NCBI GenBank assembly: GCA_026390735.1
Contig: JAPLFJ010000013.1
Coordinates: 1 to 64,000 of the forward strand
Source: Ignavibacteriota bacterium
GTDB lineage: Bacteria; Bacteroidota; Ignavibacteria; Tepidaquicellales; Tepidaquicellaceae
Direction of reading: 5' to 3'
Length of the DNA stretch: 64,000 bases
The position numbers and the translations under genes are program-made. Every line of letters starts with the position of its first letter. Within the stretch, counting starts at the first letter, position 1. Below, piece after piece: positions 37,038 to 45,131 of this stretch. Below the pieces are notes generated by a model. The model had not been told where the DNA came from, made no database searches, and worked only from the letters and a program-made list of their open reading frames with translations.

Positions 37038-37889
37038 CTACTTCCCCGGTGTATTCCCGCTCAGTACACTATGCGGAATACTGAAAATTATCAGTGTCAC
37101 AAGTGCCGCTCCAAGTACCCATCTACCCGGATTCTTCGAACGGAAACACGCAACTGCTGCCACTACCCAAGCTATCCAGGCAATCAGTGTCTTGTTGTCT
37201 GTAAGGTCTATTCCGAAAGGTATCCCTGTCCATAATTCTCCAAACGCATATTTCTGAACTATTGGTCCCATCACCATTCCGCCCAATGTCATTATCCCAA
37301 GAGTCCAGAAGGCAAACTTCTTGAAGTTAGCTTCCTTATTTATAAATTCAAATCCTGCCCTCGTTGAAACAAGCATCGCCGAGAAAATCACAAGTATATG
37401 AATCAGGAGAATAAACAATGGAACATCTCCCTTATATCTTAATACGACAGGCTGCGGAGGAAGTTCTGTTTTTTGATCGTCTTTCACGAGTAATACGTGG
37501 TATTCAAACTTCTGTGCTGGAATTCTGTAGTACCTGTCTTTTTCGGTAGGAAATTCAGCAGACATAATACCATTATCGTTCTTCATCTCTACGAGTGTCT
37601 TATCGTCATTGGTCTTATACCTTTTATACTCTATAAAACCTTTTATCGTCGGGTCAATGTTCTCGAGCTTTACCGTTACATTCTTCGATGTGTCACAACT
37701 CCTGTCGAGTTTGTACTTAATATCTTTTCCCTGAAACGACGTAGTACCGCTTTTCGGATACGTCGGGCCGGTAATCCTCTGATAATAAGCAGAACCTGCA
37801 GTTATCAGGAATGCTATTACCCAGAACATTATAATCTTAAAGGACCATCCCTTTTTCTTTACTTCACCTGTAATTGTATTGTCTTCCAT
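37038..37889 (-). CDS. Membrane protein of unknown function
   Basis: A 283-residue protein with an N-terminal transmembrane helix (residues 18-36), a periplasmic beta-rich domain of about 120 residues (FQGKDIKYKLDRSCD ... EYHVLLVKDD) and four C-terminal helices (from about 155). The two-part plan suggests a domain facing the periplasm anchored by a helical bundle. I do not recognise the family. It has its own promoter region and is divergent from the gene at 38053. Confidence 0.6.
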   Translation of the reverse strand: MEDNTITGEVKKKGWSFKIIMFWVIAFLITAGSAYYQRITGPTYPKSGTTSFQGKDIKYKLDRSCDTSKNVTVKLENIDPTIKGFIEYKRYKTNDDKTLVEMKNDNGIMSAEFPTEKDRYYRIPAQKFEYHVLLVKDDQKTELPPQPVVLRYKGDVPLFILLIHILVIFSAMLVSTRAGFEFINKEANFKKFAFWTLGIMTLGGMVMGPIVQKYAFGELWTGIPFGIDLTDNKTLIAWIAWVVAAVACFRSKNPGRWVLGAALVTLIIFSIPHSVLSGNTPGK

Positions 37890-38052
37890 ATACTTTTAAA
37901 ATTATGAACAAACATAACAATTGTACTGATTTAATTCTATGCTTAAGTACAGTCAGTCTTTTGACAAATTTATGACAAATCATTTACATTCTTATGACAA
38001 ACAGAAAATGGCGAAATACGAATTTGCATTAAATAAAACAAAGGAGTATATT

Positions 38053-38571
38053 ATGTCAGCCCCGAAAATGTTATTTAAAGTAATTATTCTATCTCTGATT
38101 GTGTTCGCATCAGGAATGAATTCCTATTCGCAGACGAAAGTCCGAGTCGGAACTTACGACTCGCGGTTAATTGCAGTCGCTTATTACAACTCAAAGTTGT
38201 TTAAAATTCCTTCGGAAGTCCGCGAGAAAATGAAAGTTGCCCAGGAGAAGAACGATACTGTGACTATCTCAGCGATTACCAAAGAAATGCCTCTCCGCCA
38301 GAGATATATGCACGAGCAGGCATTCGGGAAAGCATCAGTTTGTTATTTGATAGAGGAAATAAAAGATAAGGTCGCAGAGTATGTTAAGAAAGAGAAACTT
38401 GATTTTATAGTATCCAAATGGGAAATGAGTTTTATAAACCCTAACTATGAAGTCGTTGACATTACTCTTAGCCTCGCAAACTTATTCGAGCCCTCGATGG
38501 ATATGGGAAAAATGATGACAGACCTTAACAGCAACGAACCGGTAAAAGACGCATTTCTCATCGACGATTAA
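38053..38571 (+). CDS. Exported protein of unknown function, OmpH/Skp-like in size
   Basis: About 172 residues from the ATG at 38053, chosen because AAGGAG lies 7 bp upstream and a signal peptide (FKVIILSLIVFASGMNSYSQ) follows. The longer frame from 37939 has no ribosome site. The mature part (VRVGTYDSRLIAVAYYNSK ... EIKDKVAEYVKKEKLDFIVSKWE) begins like OmpH/Skp chaperones, but the family match is uncertain. It ends at a strong terminator. Confidence 0.6.
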   Translation: MSAPKMLFKVIILSLIVFASGMNSYSQTKVRVGTYDSRLIAVAYYNSKLFKIPSEVREKMKVAQEKNDTVTISAITKEMPLRQRYMHEQAFGKASVCYLIEEIKDKVAEYVKKEKLDFIVSKWEMSFINPNYEVVDITLSLANLFEPSMDMGKMMTDLNSNEPVKDAFLIDD

Positions 38572-38586
38572 TTTATAATCTTTATT

Positions 38587-38612
38587 GCCTTCCCTAAAAA
38601 AATAGGGAAGGC
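38587..38612 (+). terminator. Rho-independent terminator
   Basis: GCCTTCCCTA-aaaaaa-TAGGGAAGGC followed by ATTTTC, 16 bp after the stop codon of the exported protein gene. Confidence 0.88.
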
Positions 38613-38646
38613 ATTTTCTTATATTTTAGCATTTAAATTCTTTTTG

Positions 38647-38947
38647 CTCTTTGCCTGAATTCCATCCGTGCAAATCCGCTCAATCCGTTCTTATCTGCGT
38701 TCAATTTTCTGAACTCAAAAAGAACTACCCCGTCTTCGTCCACTTTGTGGACGAAGCCACCCCTTCAAAGAAGGGGAATCAAAAACTTTTTACCGGAAAA
38801 ACTCTTCACGCCCTCTGCGATAAAATCTGTTTAAGTTCTTTGCCTGAAAAATCTCTGTGAACTCTGTGTACTCTGTGGTGGATAATCTTTTAATTTATTC
38901 TCTGTGTGCTCCGTGATTTCTCCGTGGTCTCTGTGAACCTATTCTGA
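38647..38947. repeat. Composite intergenic repeat block
   Basis: A mixture of several small dispersed repeats. From left to right: CTCTTTGCCTGAATTCCATC and an ATCCGTTCTTATCTGCGTTC-type repeat (to 38704); the hairpin CTTCGTCCA-ctttg-TGGACGAAG (38734-38756); the hairpin CCCCTTC-aaa-GAAGGGG (38760-38776); and CTCTGTG-type copies from 38838 to 38947. No gene is visible between 38572 and 39018. Confidence 0.7.
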
Positions 38948-39018
38948 AATATTAAATCCTTTTCTATTGATACCTTAATTCAAGTTTCATAACTTTCGTA
39001 AATGTTAAACTATTATCA

Positions 39019-39906
39019 ATGCGAGTTTTAATCACAGGCGGAAGCGGACTCCTCGGACAGTATCTGAACGATAAACTTTCAAGGAACAATGAGATTCTTT
39101 CTCTGTACTACGAAAACGAAGGCAATTGCCGGCGCTACAATGCCATACGTACAGATATACGCGACTGGGGAAGAATGTCTATGCTCTTCAATAACTTCCG
39201 TCCCGATGCCGTTGTGCACACTGCGTGCTTCTCGCGTCCCGAAATCTGCGCAGGACTCAGCCGCGACGAAGTTTACCGGCTGAATGTCGATGCCACGGAA
39301 ATGATTGCACAACTCTCGAACGATTTTAACTCACGCCTGATTTACACATCTACCGATCTGGTTTACGACGGCGAACAGCAAGGTATGCTTCGCGAAGATG
39401 CAGACCTGAACCCGCTTACGCTCTATGCCGAATCGAAACTTATGGGCGAACTTTCCATACAGAAGTATTCTAACAATTACATAATACTCCGTACCGCACT
39501 GCTAATCGGCTTCGGCAGAACACATACGAGAAACAACTTTCATTACACATACGAAAAATTAAAAGACGGCAGCGAAGTAAACCTTTTCAAAGACCAGTTC
39601 CGCACGCCTCTTTCGCTTTTCGAAGCCGCTGAATACATCGGCAAACTTATTCCGATGGGCGTTTCGAATGAAGTGATAAATTTTGGCGGGGCGGAAAAAG
39701 TTTCCCGTTATGAAATCGGCAAAGCACTCTGCGACGTCTGCGGGTTCGATAATGGCCTGATAAAAGAAATCTCCTGCCGCGAAGTGCAGGGCGTTCCGCA
39801 GGTCCCCGATGTTTCTATGAACACAGAAAAGCTCCGTGCCCTCGGACTGGAGCAAAAGTCACTCCGCGAAAACATACATCACATCTGTGAAAAGGGAATC
39901 CTCTAA
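39019..39906 (+). CDS. RmlD-like dTDP-4-dehydrorhamnose reductase family protein
   Basis: A 295-residue short-chain dehydrogenase of the extended/RmlD type. The Rossmann motif is GGSGLLGQYL (7-16), the active-site strand TSTDLVYDG starts at Thr110, and the catalytic pair is YAESK (Tyr136, Lys140). RmlD reduces dTDP-4-keto-rhamnose, but similar proteins act as MAT2B-like or other sugar reductases; no other rml genes are near. The gene is visibly richer in G+C than its neighbours. Confidence 0.85.
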   Translation: MRVLITGGSGLLGQYLNDKLSRNNEILSLYYENEGNCRRYNAIRTDIRDWGRMSMLFNNFRPDAVVHTACFSRPEICAGLSRDEVYRLNVDATEMIAQLSNDFNSRLIYTSTDLVYDGEQQGMLREDADLNPLTLYAESKLMGELSIQKYSNNYIILRTALLIGFGRTHTRNNFHYTYEKLKDGSEVNLFKDQFRTPLSLFEAAEYIGKLIPMGVSNEVINFGGAEKVSRYEIGKALCDVCGFDNGLIKEISCREVQGVPQVPDVSMNTEKLRALGLEQKSLRENIHHICEKGIL

Positions 39907-39909
39907 GAG

Positions 39910-40104
39910 ATGGAAGGCACAGACAGAAACAACATCAAAATCGGACAGACCGTCTCCATAGTATTAAAGGAGCATCAGAGAACGGGCGAGCTCACAGAAG
40001 GCATCGTCTCCCGAATCCTCACAAACAGCAAGTTCCATCCCCACGGCATCAAAGTCCGCCTCGAAACGGGCGAAGTGGGAAGAGTAAAGCATATAATAGA
40101 GTAG
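39910..40104 (+). CDS. ywbE: YwbE family protein
   Basis: A 64-residue protein of the YwbE/DUF2196 family, nearly all of it matching the family pattern: IKIGQTVSIVLKEHQRTGEL, then GIVSRILTNS, HPHGIKVRLE and GEVGRVKHI. It starts 3 bp after the reductase stop codon and shares its higher G+C content, so the two probably travelled together. Function unknown; a small SH3-like fold is expected. Confidence 0.92.
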   Translation: MEGTDRNNIKIGQTVSIVLKEHQRTGELTEGIVSRILTNSKFHPHGIKVRLETGEVGRVKHIIE

Positions 40105-40400
40105 ATAAAAACACGTAGTTCCGACATTCTTGTCGGAAACAAATCATCTTTTAAATTCCCCTTTTGGAAGGGGTGGACGTCCGCATAAGCGGACGGACGG
40201 GGTAGGTTAAACATAAACCTGTAGTTCAAACAGCGCGTTCATTAGTCCCTATATATCGGGATTTGAAACAATATCATCCACAGTTCTCCTTGCTCAAGCT
40301 CCTCCCTGCATAATTTAAGCAGGGATAAGGATGGCATTAATTAAAATCTCTATATGCCGTAGGCATTATATATGCTAGCACTTGAAATTGCACAATCACA
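40105..40400. other. Gene-free block of short hairpins and dispersed repeats
   Basis: Contains TTCCGACA-ttct-TGTCGGAA (40119-40138), a CCCCTTTTGGAAGGGG-type repeat with GTCCGCATAAGCGGAC (about 40157-40205), TCCCTGC-ataattta-GCAGGGA (about 40302-40324) and TATATGCC-gta-GGCATTATATA (about 40353-40372). The last may act as a terminator for the minus-strand HEPN gene. No ORF is convincing here. Confidence 0.65.
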
Positions 40401-40868
40401 CTACCCTTCAGGAATGCTCTCCAAGTAATTCTGAACTTTTGTTTTAATATTTGCATAAACCGATTCGATAGAATCCGCAGCGGGTTTTAATATTTTCCAA
40501 TCTATATTAAAACTGTATCCATGGATAAAATAATGCCGGGCTTTCCTTAAAATAGTTAATTTAGGTGAAATTTCATTATCGAATAAAACAGGAAGATTTT
40601 CGTATGGCGGATCGCAGAACCTTTTGAATAATTCCGAATGCCATTCTATAGTACCGGGGAGAGGAATATCATTATACTTTGAAGTGCGTTTCATTATGTT
40701 TTCAATACCGGAATAAAATTGTGCAACGAATGTACTCATAGCCGATATTTGGACAATATCAGGAGTTTTGTTTCCAATGATATTTACTAAAGAGGAGATT
40801 TCAAATATCAGCTGGTCAATATTTCTAAGTTCAAAATTTACTTCCTGCTTATATTTATCTGGATTCAT
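40401..40868 (-). CDS. HEPN-domain toxin (HepT-like)
   Basis: A 155-residue all-helical protein with the HEPN ribonuclease motif R-x4-H in ARHYFIHGY (Arg111, His116). The preceding gene encodes a minimal nucleotidyltransferase and overlaps it by 14 bp, the standard order for a HEPN/MNT (type VII) toxin-antitoxin pair. The HEPN part would cut RNA unless modified by the MNT partner. It is longer than the commonest HepT proteins, so it may be a divergent subgroup. Confidence 0.8.
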   Translation of the reverse strand: MNPDKYKQEVNFELRNIDQLIFEISSLVNIIGNKTPDIVQISAMSTFVAQFYSGIENIMKRTSKYNDIPLPGTIEWHSELFKRFCDPPYENLPVLFDNEISPKLTILRKARHYFIHGYSFNIDWKILKPAADSIESVYANIKTKVQNYLESIPEG

Positions 40869-41124
40869 AAATCAACTTTAAATCCGGTTTTATAATCTCA
40901 TTGAATTCATTCTCTACACCAATGTCAACTATATCAACATTCAGGAAAATTTCATTCTCAATCTCACCGGCAAAAAGCAATAAATCAGTTCCTTTAATTC
41001 CTTCAGTAGCAATATCTATATCCCTGAAATTATTGCCTGTAGCAGCACTGCCGAACAAATAAACTTTCTTTGCCCGGAATTCCTTTGCTTTCTTAAGTAT
41101 TATATTTAAAATTTTTTCTGACAT
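40855..41124 (-). CDS. MNT nucleotidyltransferase antitoxin
   Basis: An 89-residue minimal nucleotidyltransferase. The catalytic signature is VYLFGSAATGNNFRDIDIA, with G25-S26 and metal-binding Asp35 and Asp37. In studied HEPN/MNT pairs this protein adds AMP units to the HEPN toxin and silences it. It is translationally coupled to the downstream HEPN gene. Confidence 0.87.
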   Translation of the reverse strand: MSEKILNIILKKAKEFRAKKVYLFGSAATGNNFRDIDIATEGIKGTDLLLFAGEIENEIFLNVDIVDIGVENEFNEIIKPDLKLIYESR

Positions 41125-41206
41125 CGTATTTAATATAGTAATATAAATTTGTGCAAAAAAGGTAAACTATACTGTGTTAATCTTGTTTCCTTCAGACAAC
41201 ATACAG

Positions 41207-41227
41207 TCCCGATAAAGAGAATCGGGA
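41207..41227. terminator. Hairpin between the toxin-antitoxin pair and the T9SS block
   Basis: TCCCGAT-aaagaga-ATCGGGA followed by TTTTA on the plus strand. It lies just past the 3' end of the minus-strand T9SS gene at 41254 and upstream of the antitoxin gene. Confidence 0.5.
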
Positions 41228-41253
41228 TTTTATAAAAAACTCTCAACTGACAA

Positions 41254-42486
41254 CTACTTTATCAACAACATCTTCTTTGTCTCAGTAAAATTGCCCGTCA
41301 CCAGTTTGTAGAAATACACTCCGCTGTTTAGTGTTGAACCGTCGAACGCGGCTTCGTACGTGCCGGGCTTGAGCGATTCGTTTACGAGTGTCTGGACTTC
41401 GCGCCCCTGAATATCATACACTACAAGTTTAACATCCCCCGAATTTACGATTGAGAATTTAATGTTTGTTGTTGGGTTGAACGGGTTCGGATAGTTTTGC
41501 GACAGTGAATATTTTGATGGTGTTTCTGTTGATATTGGATTTACAAACGTAGCCCCACTCGATGCAGTAAAGAGTAATTTAGTATTTCCGCCAACTACCC
41601 AACCGATACTATCATTTTGAAACCAAAGAGACCTTAGCCAACCAATATTAGATGTATTAACATACTGAAAACTCCATGTTGCTCCGCCGTTGGTTGATTT
41701 GAATATTTCGCCAAATGTTCCAACAACCCAACCTGTCTGTAAACTTGAAAATTTGCAAGAATATGGTTGGTCTGCACCAGTTACGTAACCTAAGCTGTCC
41801 CAGGTGTCTCCGTAATTAGTGCTCTTATAAACTCTTTTCCCGTCTTCAACTACAAAACAATATTGATTATTTATTACAGATACTTTTCTAAAATCACCGT
41901 AATTATTCGGTGGTAGGTAAATACTATTCCAAATTGTTCCTCCATTTATTGTTTTATAAACAGAGCCACCGCCGCCAACAATTAGCCCTGTATTTGAATC
42001 CTTAAAATGTATATCCTTGAAATCACCTAAGACATAAACTGAGTCAAATGTTAATCCACCATTGGTTGTTTTGTGGATGTAATTACCTGTCCCAGCATAC
42101 CAACCAGTGTTCGCATTTACGAAAAATACTCCGTTATAACTATGTCCTTGACCAACAGTTCCATTCTTTATTGCAATCCAGTTTGTTCCACCGTTAGTTG
42201 TTTTTAAAACTGTCTCAAACCAACCAACACAAAAGACTATATTTGAATCCACAGGATGAATACTAAATAAATTTTTATCAGGAGCTGGGTGAATTTGTTG
42301 TACCCAGTTAACCCCCATATTTGTAGTCTTCAATATAATACCGTCACCACAAATCCAGCCTGTGTTATTATTAATAAACTCTATATCGCGTAGTCCTACA
42401 CCTGCCGTATATGGATATTGAGTTACCCACTGCCCACTGGCATTCATTGCTACGAGCATTACTAAGATAACTAAAAGTTTTTTCAT
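41254..42486 (-). CDS. Ycf48-like T9SS-secreted propeller, copy 4 of tandem set
   Basis: A 410-residue exported protein with a signal peptide (MKKLLVILVMLVAMNASG). It has about seven Ycf48-type blades, marked by NTGWICG, NTGWYAG, QTGWVVG, SIGWVVG and TNGGTNW-type loops. The C-terminal T9SS sorting domain reads NYPNPFNPTTNIKFSIV ... TETKKMLLIK. It is the last gene of a four-gene tandem array on the minus strand. Ligand unknown. Confidence 0.85.
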   Translation of the reverse strand: MKKLLVILVMLVAMNASGQWVTQYPYTAGVGLRDIEFINNNTGWICGDGIILKTTNMGVNWVQQIHPAPDKNLFSIHPVDSNIVFCVGWFETVLKTTNGGTNWIAIKNGTVGQGHSYNGVFFVNANTGWYAGTGNYIHKTTNGGLTFDSVYVLGDFKDIHFKDSNTGLIVGGGGSVYKTINGGTIWNSIYLPPNNYGDFRKVSVINNQYCFVVEDGKRVYKSTNYGDTWDSLGYVTGADQPYSCKFSSLQTGWVVGTFGEIFKSTNGGATWSFQYVNTSNIGWLRSLWFQNDSIGWVVGGNTKLLFTASSGATFVNPISTETPSKYSLSQNYPNPFNPTTNIKFSIVNSGDVKLVVYDIQGREVQTLVNESLKPGTYEAAFDGSTLNSGVYFYKLVTGNFTETKKMLLIK

Positions 42487-42540
42487 ACACTGATAATAAA
42501 ATTATTTAATGAGCAGTCCACCAAAAAGATGGCGGATTTC

Positions 42541-42568
42541 TGATAAAGTGATTATCATCACTTTATCA
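42541..42568. terminator. Palindrome at the end of the third T9SS propeller gene
   Basis: TGATAAAGTGAT-tatc-ATCACTTTATCA is a perfect 12-bp stem with a 4-nt loop. It includes the stop codon of the gene at 42558-43868. Likely a transcript end or a stabilising hairpin. Confidence 0.55.
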
Positions 42569-43868
42569 AAAGCATCTTCTTTGTCTCAGTAAAACTCCCC
42601 GTCGAAGATCCGCCGTGGCGGACCACCAGTTTGTAGAAATACACTCCGCTGTTTAGTGCCGAGCCGTCGAACGCGGCTTCGTACGTGCCGGGCTTGAGCG
42701 ATTCGTTTACGAGTGTCTGGACTTCGCGCCCCTGAATATCATACACAACAAGTTTAACATCGCCCGAATTTACGATTGAGAATTTTATGTTTGTTGTTGG
42801 GTTGAACGGGTTCGGATAGTTTTGCGACAGTGAATATTTTGATGGTGTTTCTGTGCCTATATTGTTCACAAAAGTTGTTCCTCCTGTAGTAGTTTTTAGT
42901 ACTAATCCTGAATCACCGACTACCCAACCGGTATTCTCATTCAAAAAGAATACATCAGATGTATAAATGTTCGTGTTGGATGTTTGTCTTACCCAGTTAA
43001 TACCTGCATCCGTTGTCTTTATAATATAACCACCCTTAATAACATTATATTGAGTACTGCTACCTATAGCGAATCCAGTTTTAGCATTTACAAATTCCAA
43101 ATCTCTGGCAATATAAGGAGTATCAATTGAAAATGTTTCTATAAAATCTAAACCTTTGTTGACAGAACGATAAATCTTATTACCTCCAATGAACATTGTG
43201 TCAAAACTAGGACAACTGTACTTTGTTCTGTAACCTGTTCCTAAGTTGCTTGTAGAAAACCAGTTACTGCCCTGATTAGTTGATTTATATAAAGATATAT
43301 TTGTTAAACCATAAATACTATCTGCATTTTGATATTTCATCGAAATAAAATATCCTAATCCAATACCATAATTGATTTCGCTCCAGTTTGTACCACTGTT
43401 AGTTGTTCTAAAAATTCTTCCGTAATAATTTGAGGAATCGAATTCTACCCATACAGAAATGCCGGTATTGACGTTTAGCCACTCCATATTTTCCGCATTT
43501 ATTAGTGTGTGATTTGGGTAAAAAGTTTTATTAATCCAAGTGTTGCCTCCATCACTTGTCCTTATAATTAATCCATTTGTCCAAACCGGATAGCAACATT
43601 GACCCATTATAGCAATATTATACTCATCAAATACTTTGAATGATGTAAATACAGCAGTTCCTGCTCCGGTATTTTTGCTAATCCAATTCAATCCGCCATT
43701 AGTAGTTTTGAATAGTGAGTCATAACTTAATATAAAACCTGTATTATTATTTAAGAAATGAACACCAACCAATGGACGATTTCCAAGTTTAGTTTTTACC
43801 CATCCCGATTCTGAATAAGAAACCGAACTTATGCAAAACACAAATAAGAAGATTAATAATTTTTTCAT
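42558..43868 (-). CDS. Ycf48-like T9SS-secreted propeller, copy 3 of tandem set
   Basis: A 436-residue member of the tandem set, with signal peptide, Ycf48 blades (NTGFILS, KTGFAIG, NTGWVVG, TNGGLNW) and a T9SS sorting domain almost identical to its neighbours. Near the C-terminus it carries an extra stretch, VRHGGSSTGS, absent from the siblings. This comes from a small palindromic repeat inserted in frame at about 42596-42623 (GTCGAAGATCCGCCGTGGCG). Confidence 0.85.
   Translation of the reverse strand: MKKLLIFLFVFCISSVSYSESGWVKTKLGNRPLVGVHFLNNNTGFILSYDSLFKTTNGGLNWISKNTGAGTAVFTSFKVFDEYNIAIMGQCCYPVWTNGLIIRTSDGGNTWINKTFYPNHTLINAENMEWLNVNTGISVWVEFDSSNYYGRIFRTTNSGTNWSEINYGIGLGYFISMKYQNADSIYGLTNISLYKSTNQGSNWFSTSNLGTGYRTKYSCPSFDTMFIGGNKIYRSVNKGLDFIETFSIDTPYIARDLEFVNAKTGFAIGSSTQYNVIKGGYIIKTTDAGINWVRQTSNTNIYTSDVFFLNENTGWVVGDSGLVLKTTTGGTTFVNNIGTETPSKYSLSQNYPNPFNPTTNIKFSIVNSGDVKLVVYDIQGREVQTLVNESLKPGTYEAAFDGSALNSGVYFYKLVVRHGGSSTGSFTETKKMLLIK
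42596..42623. repeat. Small palindromic repeat inserted in a coding region
   Basis: Compared with the sibling gene at 41254, the sequence between TCTCAGTAAAA and CACCAGTTTG is about 21 bp longer and contains the palindrome TCCGCCGTGGCGGA. The insertion keeps the frame and adds about seven residues. A related element lies between genes at 18641-18667. Confidence 0.7.
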
Positions 43869-43883
43869 AGTTTGATGATAATA

Positions 43884-45116
43884 TTATTTAATCAATACCA
43901 TTCTTTTTGTTTCGGTGAAGCCGTTCGTCATCAGTTTGTAGAAATACACGCCGCTGGTTAGCATTGAGCCGTCGAACGCGGCTTCGTACGTGCCGGGCTT
44001 GAGCGATTCGTTCACGAGTGTCTGGACTTCGCGCCCCTGAATATCATACACTACAAGTTTTACATCCCCCGAATTTACGATTGAGAATTTAATGTTTGTA
44101 ATTGGATTAAACGGGTTAGGATAGTTCTGCGCCAATGAATATTTTGATGGTGTTTCTGTGCTGATGTTATTGATGCCGATGATTTCGGAAAGTGGGCGGC
44201 GCCATATAGAATTATATACAGTACTTGCAAATAAATATTCATAGTTACAAGCAAACGACGTTAACGACATATTTGATAATCCTATAGATATCCAATTCGT
44301 ACCATAATTTGAAGACTTATAAACTCCGTTACCAGTGCCAGCGATAACAATATTTCCTTGAACTCTTAGTGCCATAATTGCAGAATTTACTATTCCTGCA
44401 TTTTTGGGAATCCAATTGTTTCCGTTATCTATCGAGCTAAAGACTCCGTGACTATAAGTCCCTGCATATAAAATATTATTAATTTCATCATAAGCAAGGG
44501 AAGTTATTACAGTATCAGTCAAACCATTATTAACTTTGTTCCAGTTTATACAATCTGAAGATTTGAAAACTCCATAACCACTACATAAAAACATATTTGT
44601 TCCATCTGTGACAAAACCCCCCACTCCAAAATATATATCCCATATATTACTCCACGCATTACCGTTATTAGTTGAGAAGTAAAAAGCAAAGTCAAACATA
44701 TTATTTTCTTTCAATGACCAGACAGAAGCAAAAACAGTATCACCTTTGGTAAATATATTTGAAACAAGATAATAAGGTATATTATTGCCAACATTATTCC
44801 AGGTTTGACCCAAATCAGAACTCCTGTAAATAGGAGCTATTGTACCTGAACCATAAGCACCAGCGAATAAATAATTCTTATTGCAAGCAATCGTATAGAT
44901 ATTAATACTTGTATTATTTGTTATATCAGTCCAGTTATTGCCATTATTTGATGTGTAAAATACACCTTTTCCCCAAATACCCGCATAAATATTTTCACCG
45001 ATATTCAGAATCGAACGAGAATATGTTCCTTGAGGCATTACTATATTTGTCTGAACCCATTGCGCATTAGCATTCACTGTTACGAGCATTGCTAAGAGGA
45101 CTAAGAGTTTTTTCAT
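43884..45116 (-). CDS. T9SS-secreted propeller, copy 2 of tandem set
   Basis: A 410-residue exported protein with signal peptide (MKKLLVLLAMLVTVNANA). Its blades are of the BNR/sortilin kind (NNGNNWTDI, DLGQTWNNV, NNGNAWSNI, NYGTNWISI) and differ from the Ycf48-type blades of copies 1, 3 and 4; they resemble the protein at 17378. The T9SS sorting domain is nearly identical to its neighbours, which suggests exchange of 3' ends between otherwise different genes. Confidence 0.85.
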   Translation of the reverse strand: MKKLLVLLAMLVTVNANAQWVQTNIVMPQGTYSRSILNIGENIYAGIWGKGVFYTSNNGNNWTDITNNTSINIYTIACNKNYLFAGAYGSGTIAPIYRSSDLGQTWNNVGNNIPYYLVSNIFTKGDTVFASVWSLKENNMFDFAFYFSTNNGNAWSNIWDIYFGVGGFVTDGTNMFLCSGYGVFKSSDCINWNKVNNGLTDTVITSLAYDEINNILYAGTYSHGVFSSIDNGNNWIPKNAGIVNSAIMALRVQGNIVIAGTGNGVYKSSNYGTNWISIGLSNMSLTSFACNYEYLFASTVYNSIWRRPLSEIIGINNISTETPSKYSLAQNYPNPFNPITNIKFSIVNSGDVKLVVYDIQGREVQTLVNESLKPGTYEAAFDGSMLTSGVYFYKLMTNGFTETKRMVLIK

Positions 45117-45131
45117 AATCTGATAATTATA

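Noticed and set aside
36849-37257. Two overlapping plus-strand frames of 88-128 codons
   Set aside because: They are translations of the CTCTGTG repeats and of the antisense of the membrane protein gene at 37038, giving cysteine- and leucine-rich nonsense.
38651-38860. 69-codon frame before the RmlD-like gene
   Set aside because: It consists wholly of dispersed intergenic repeats and has no ribosome site.
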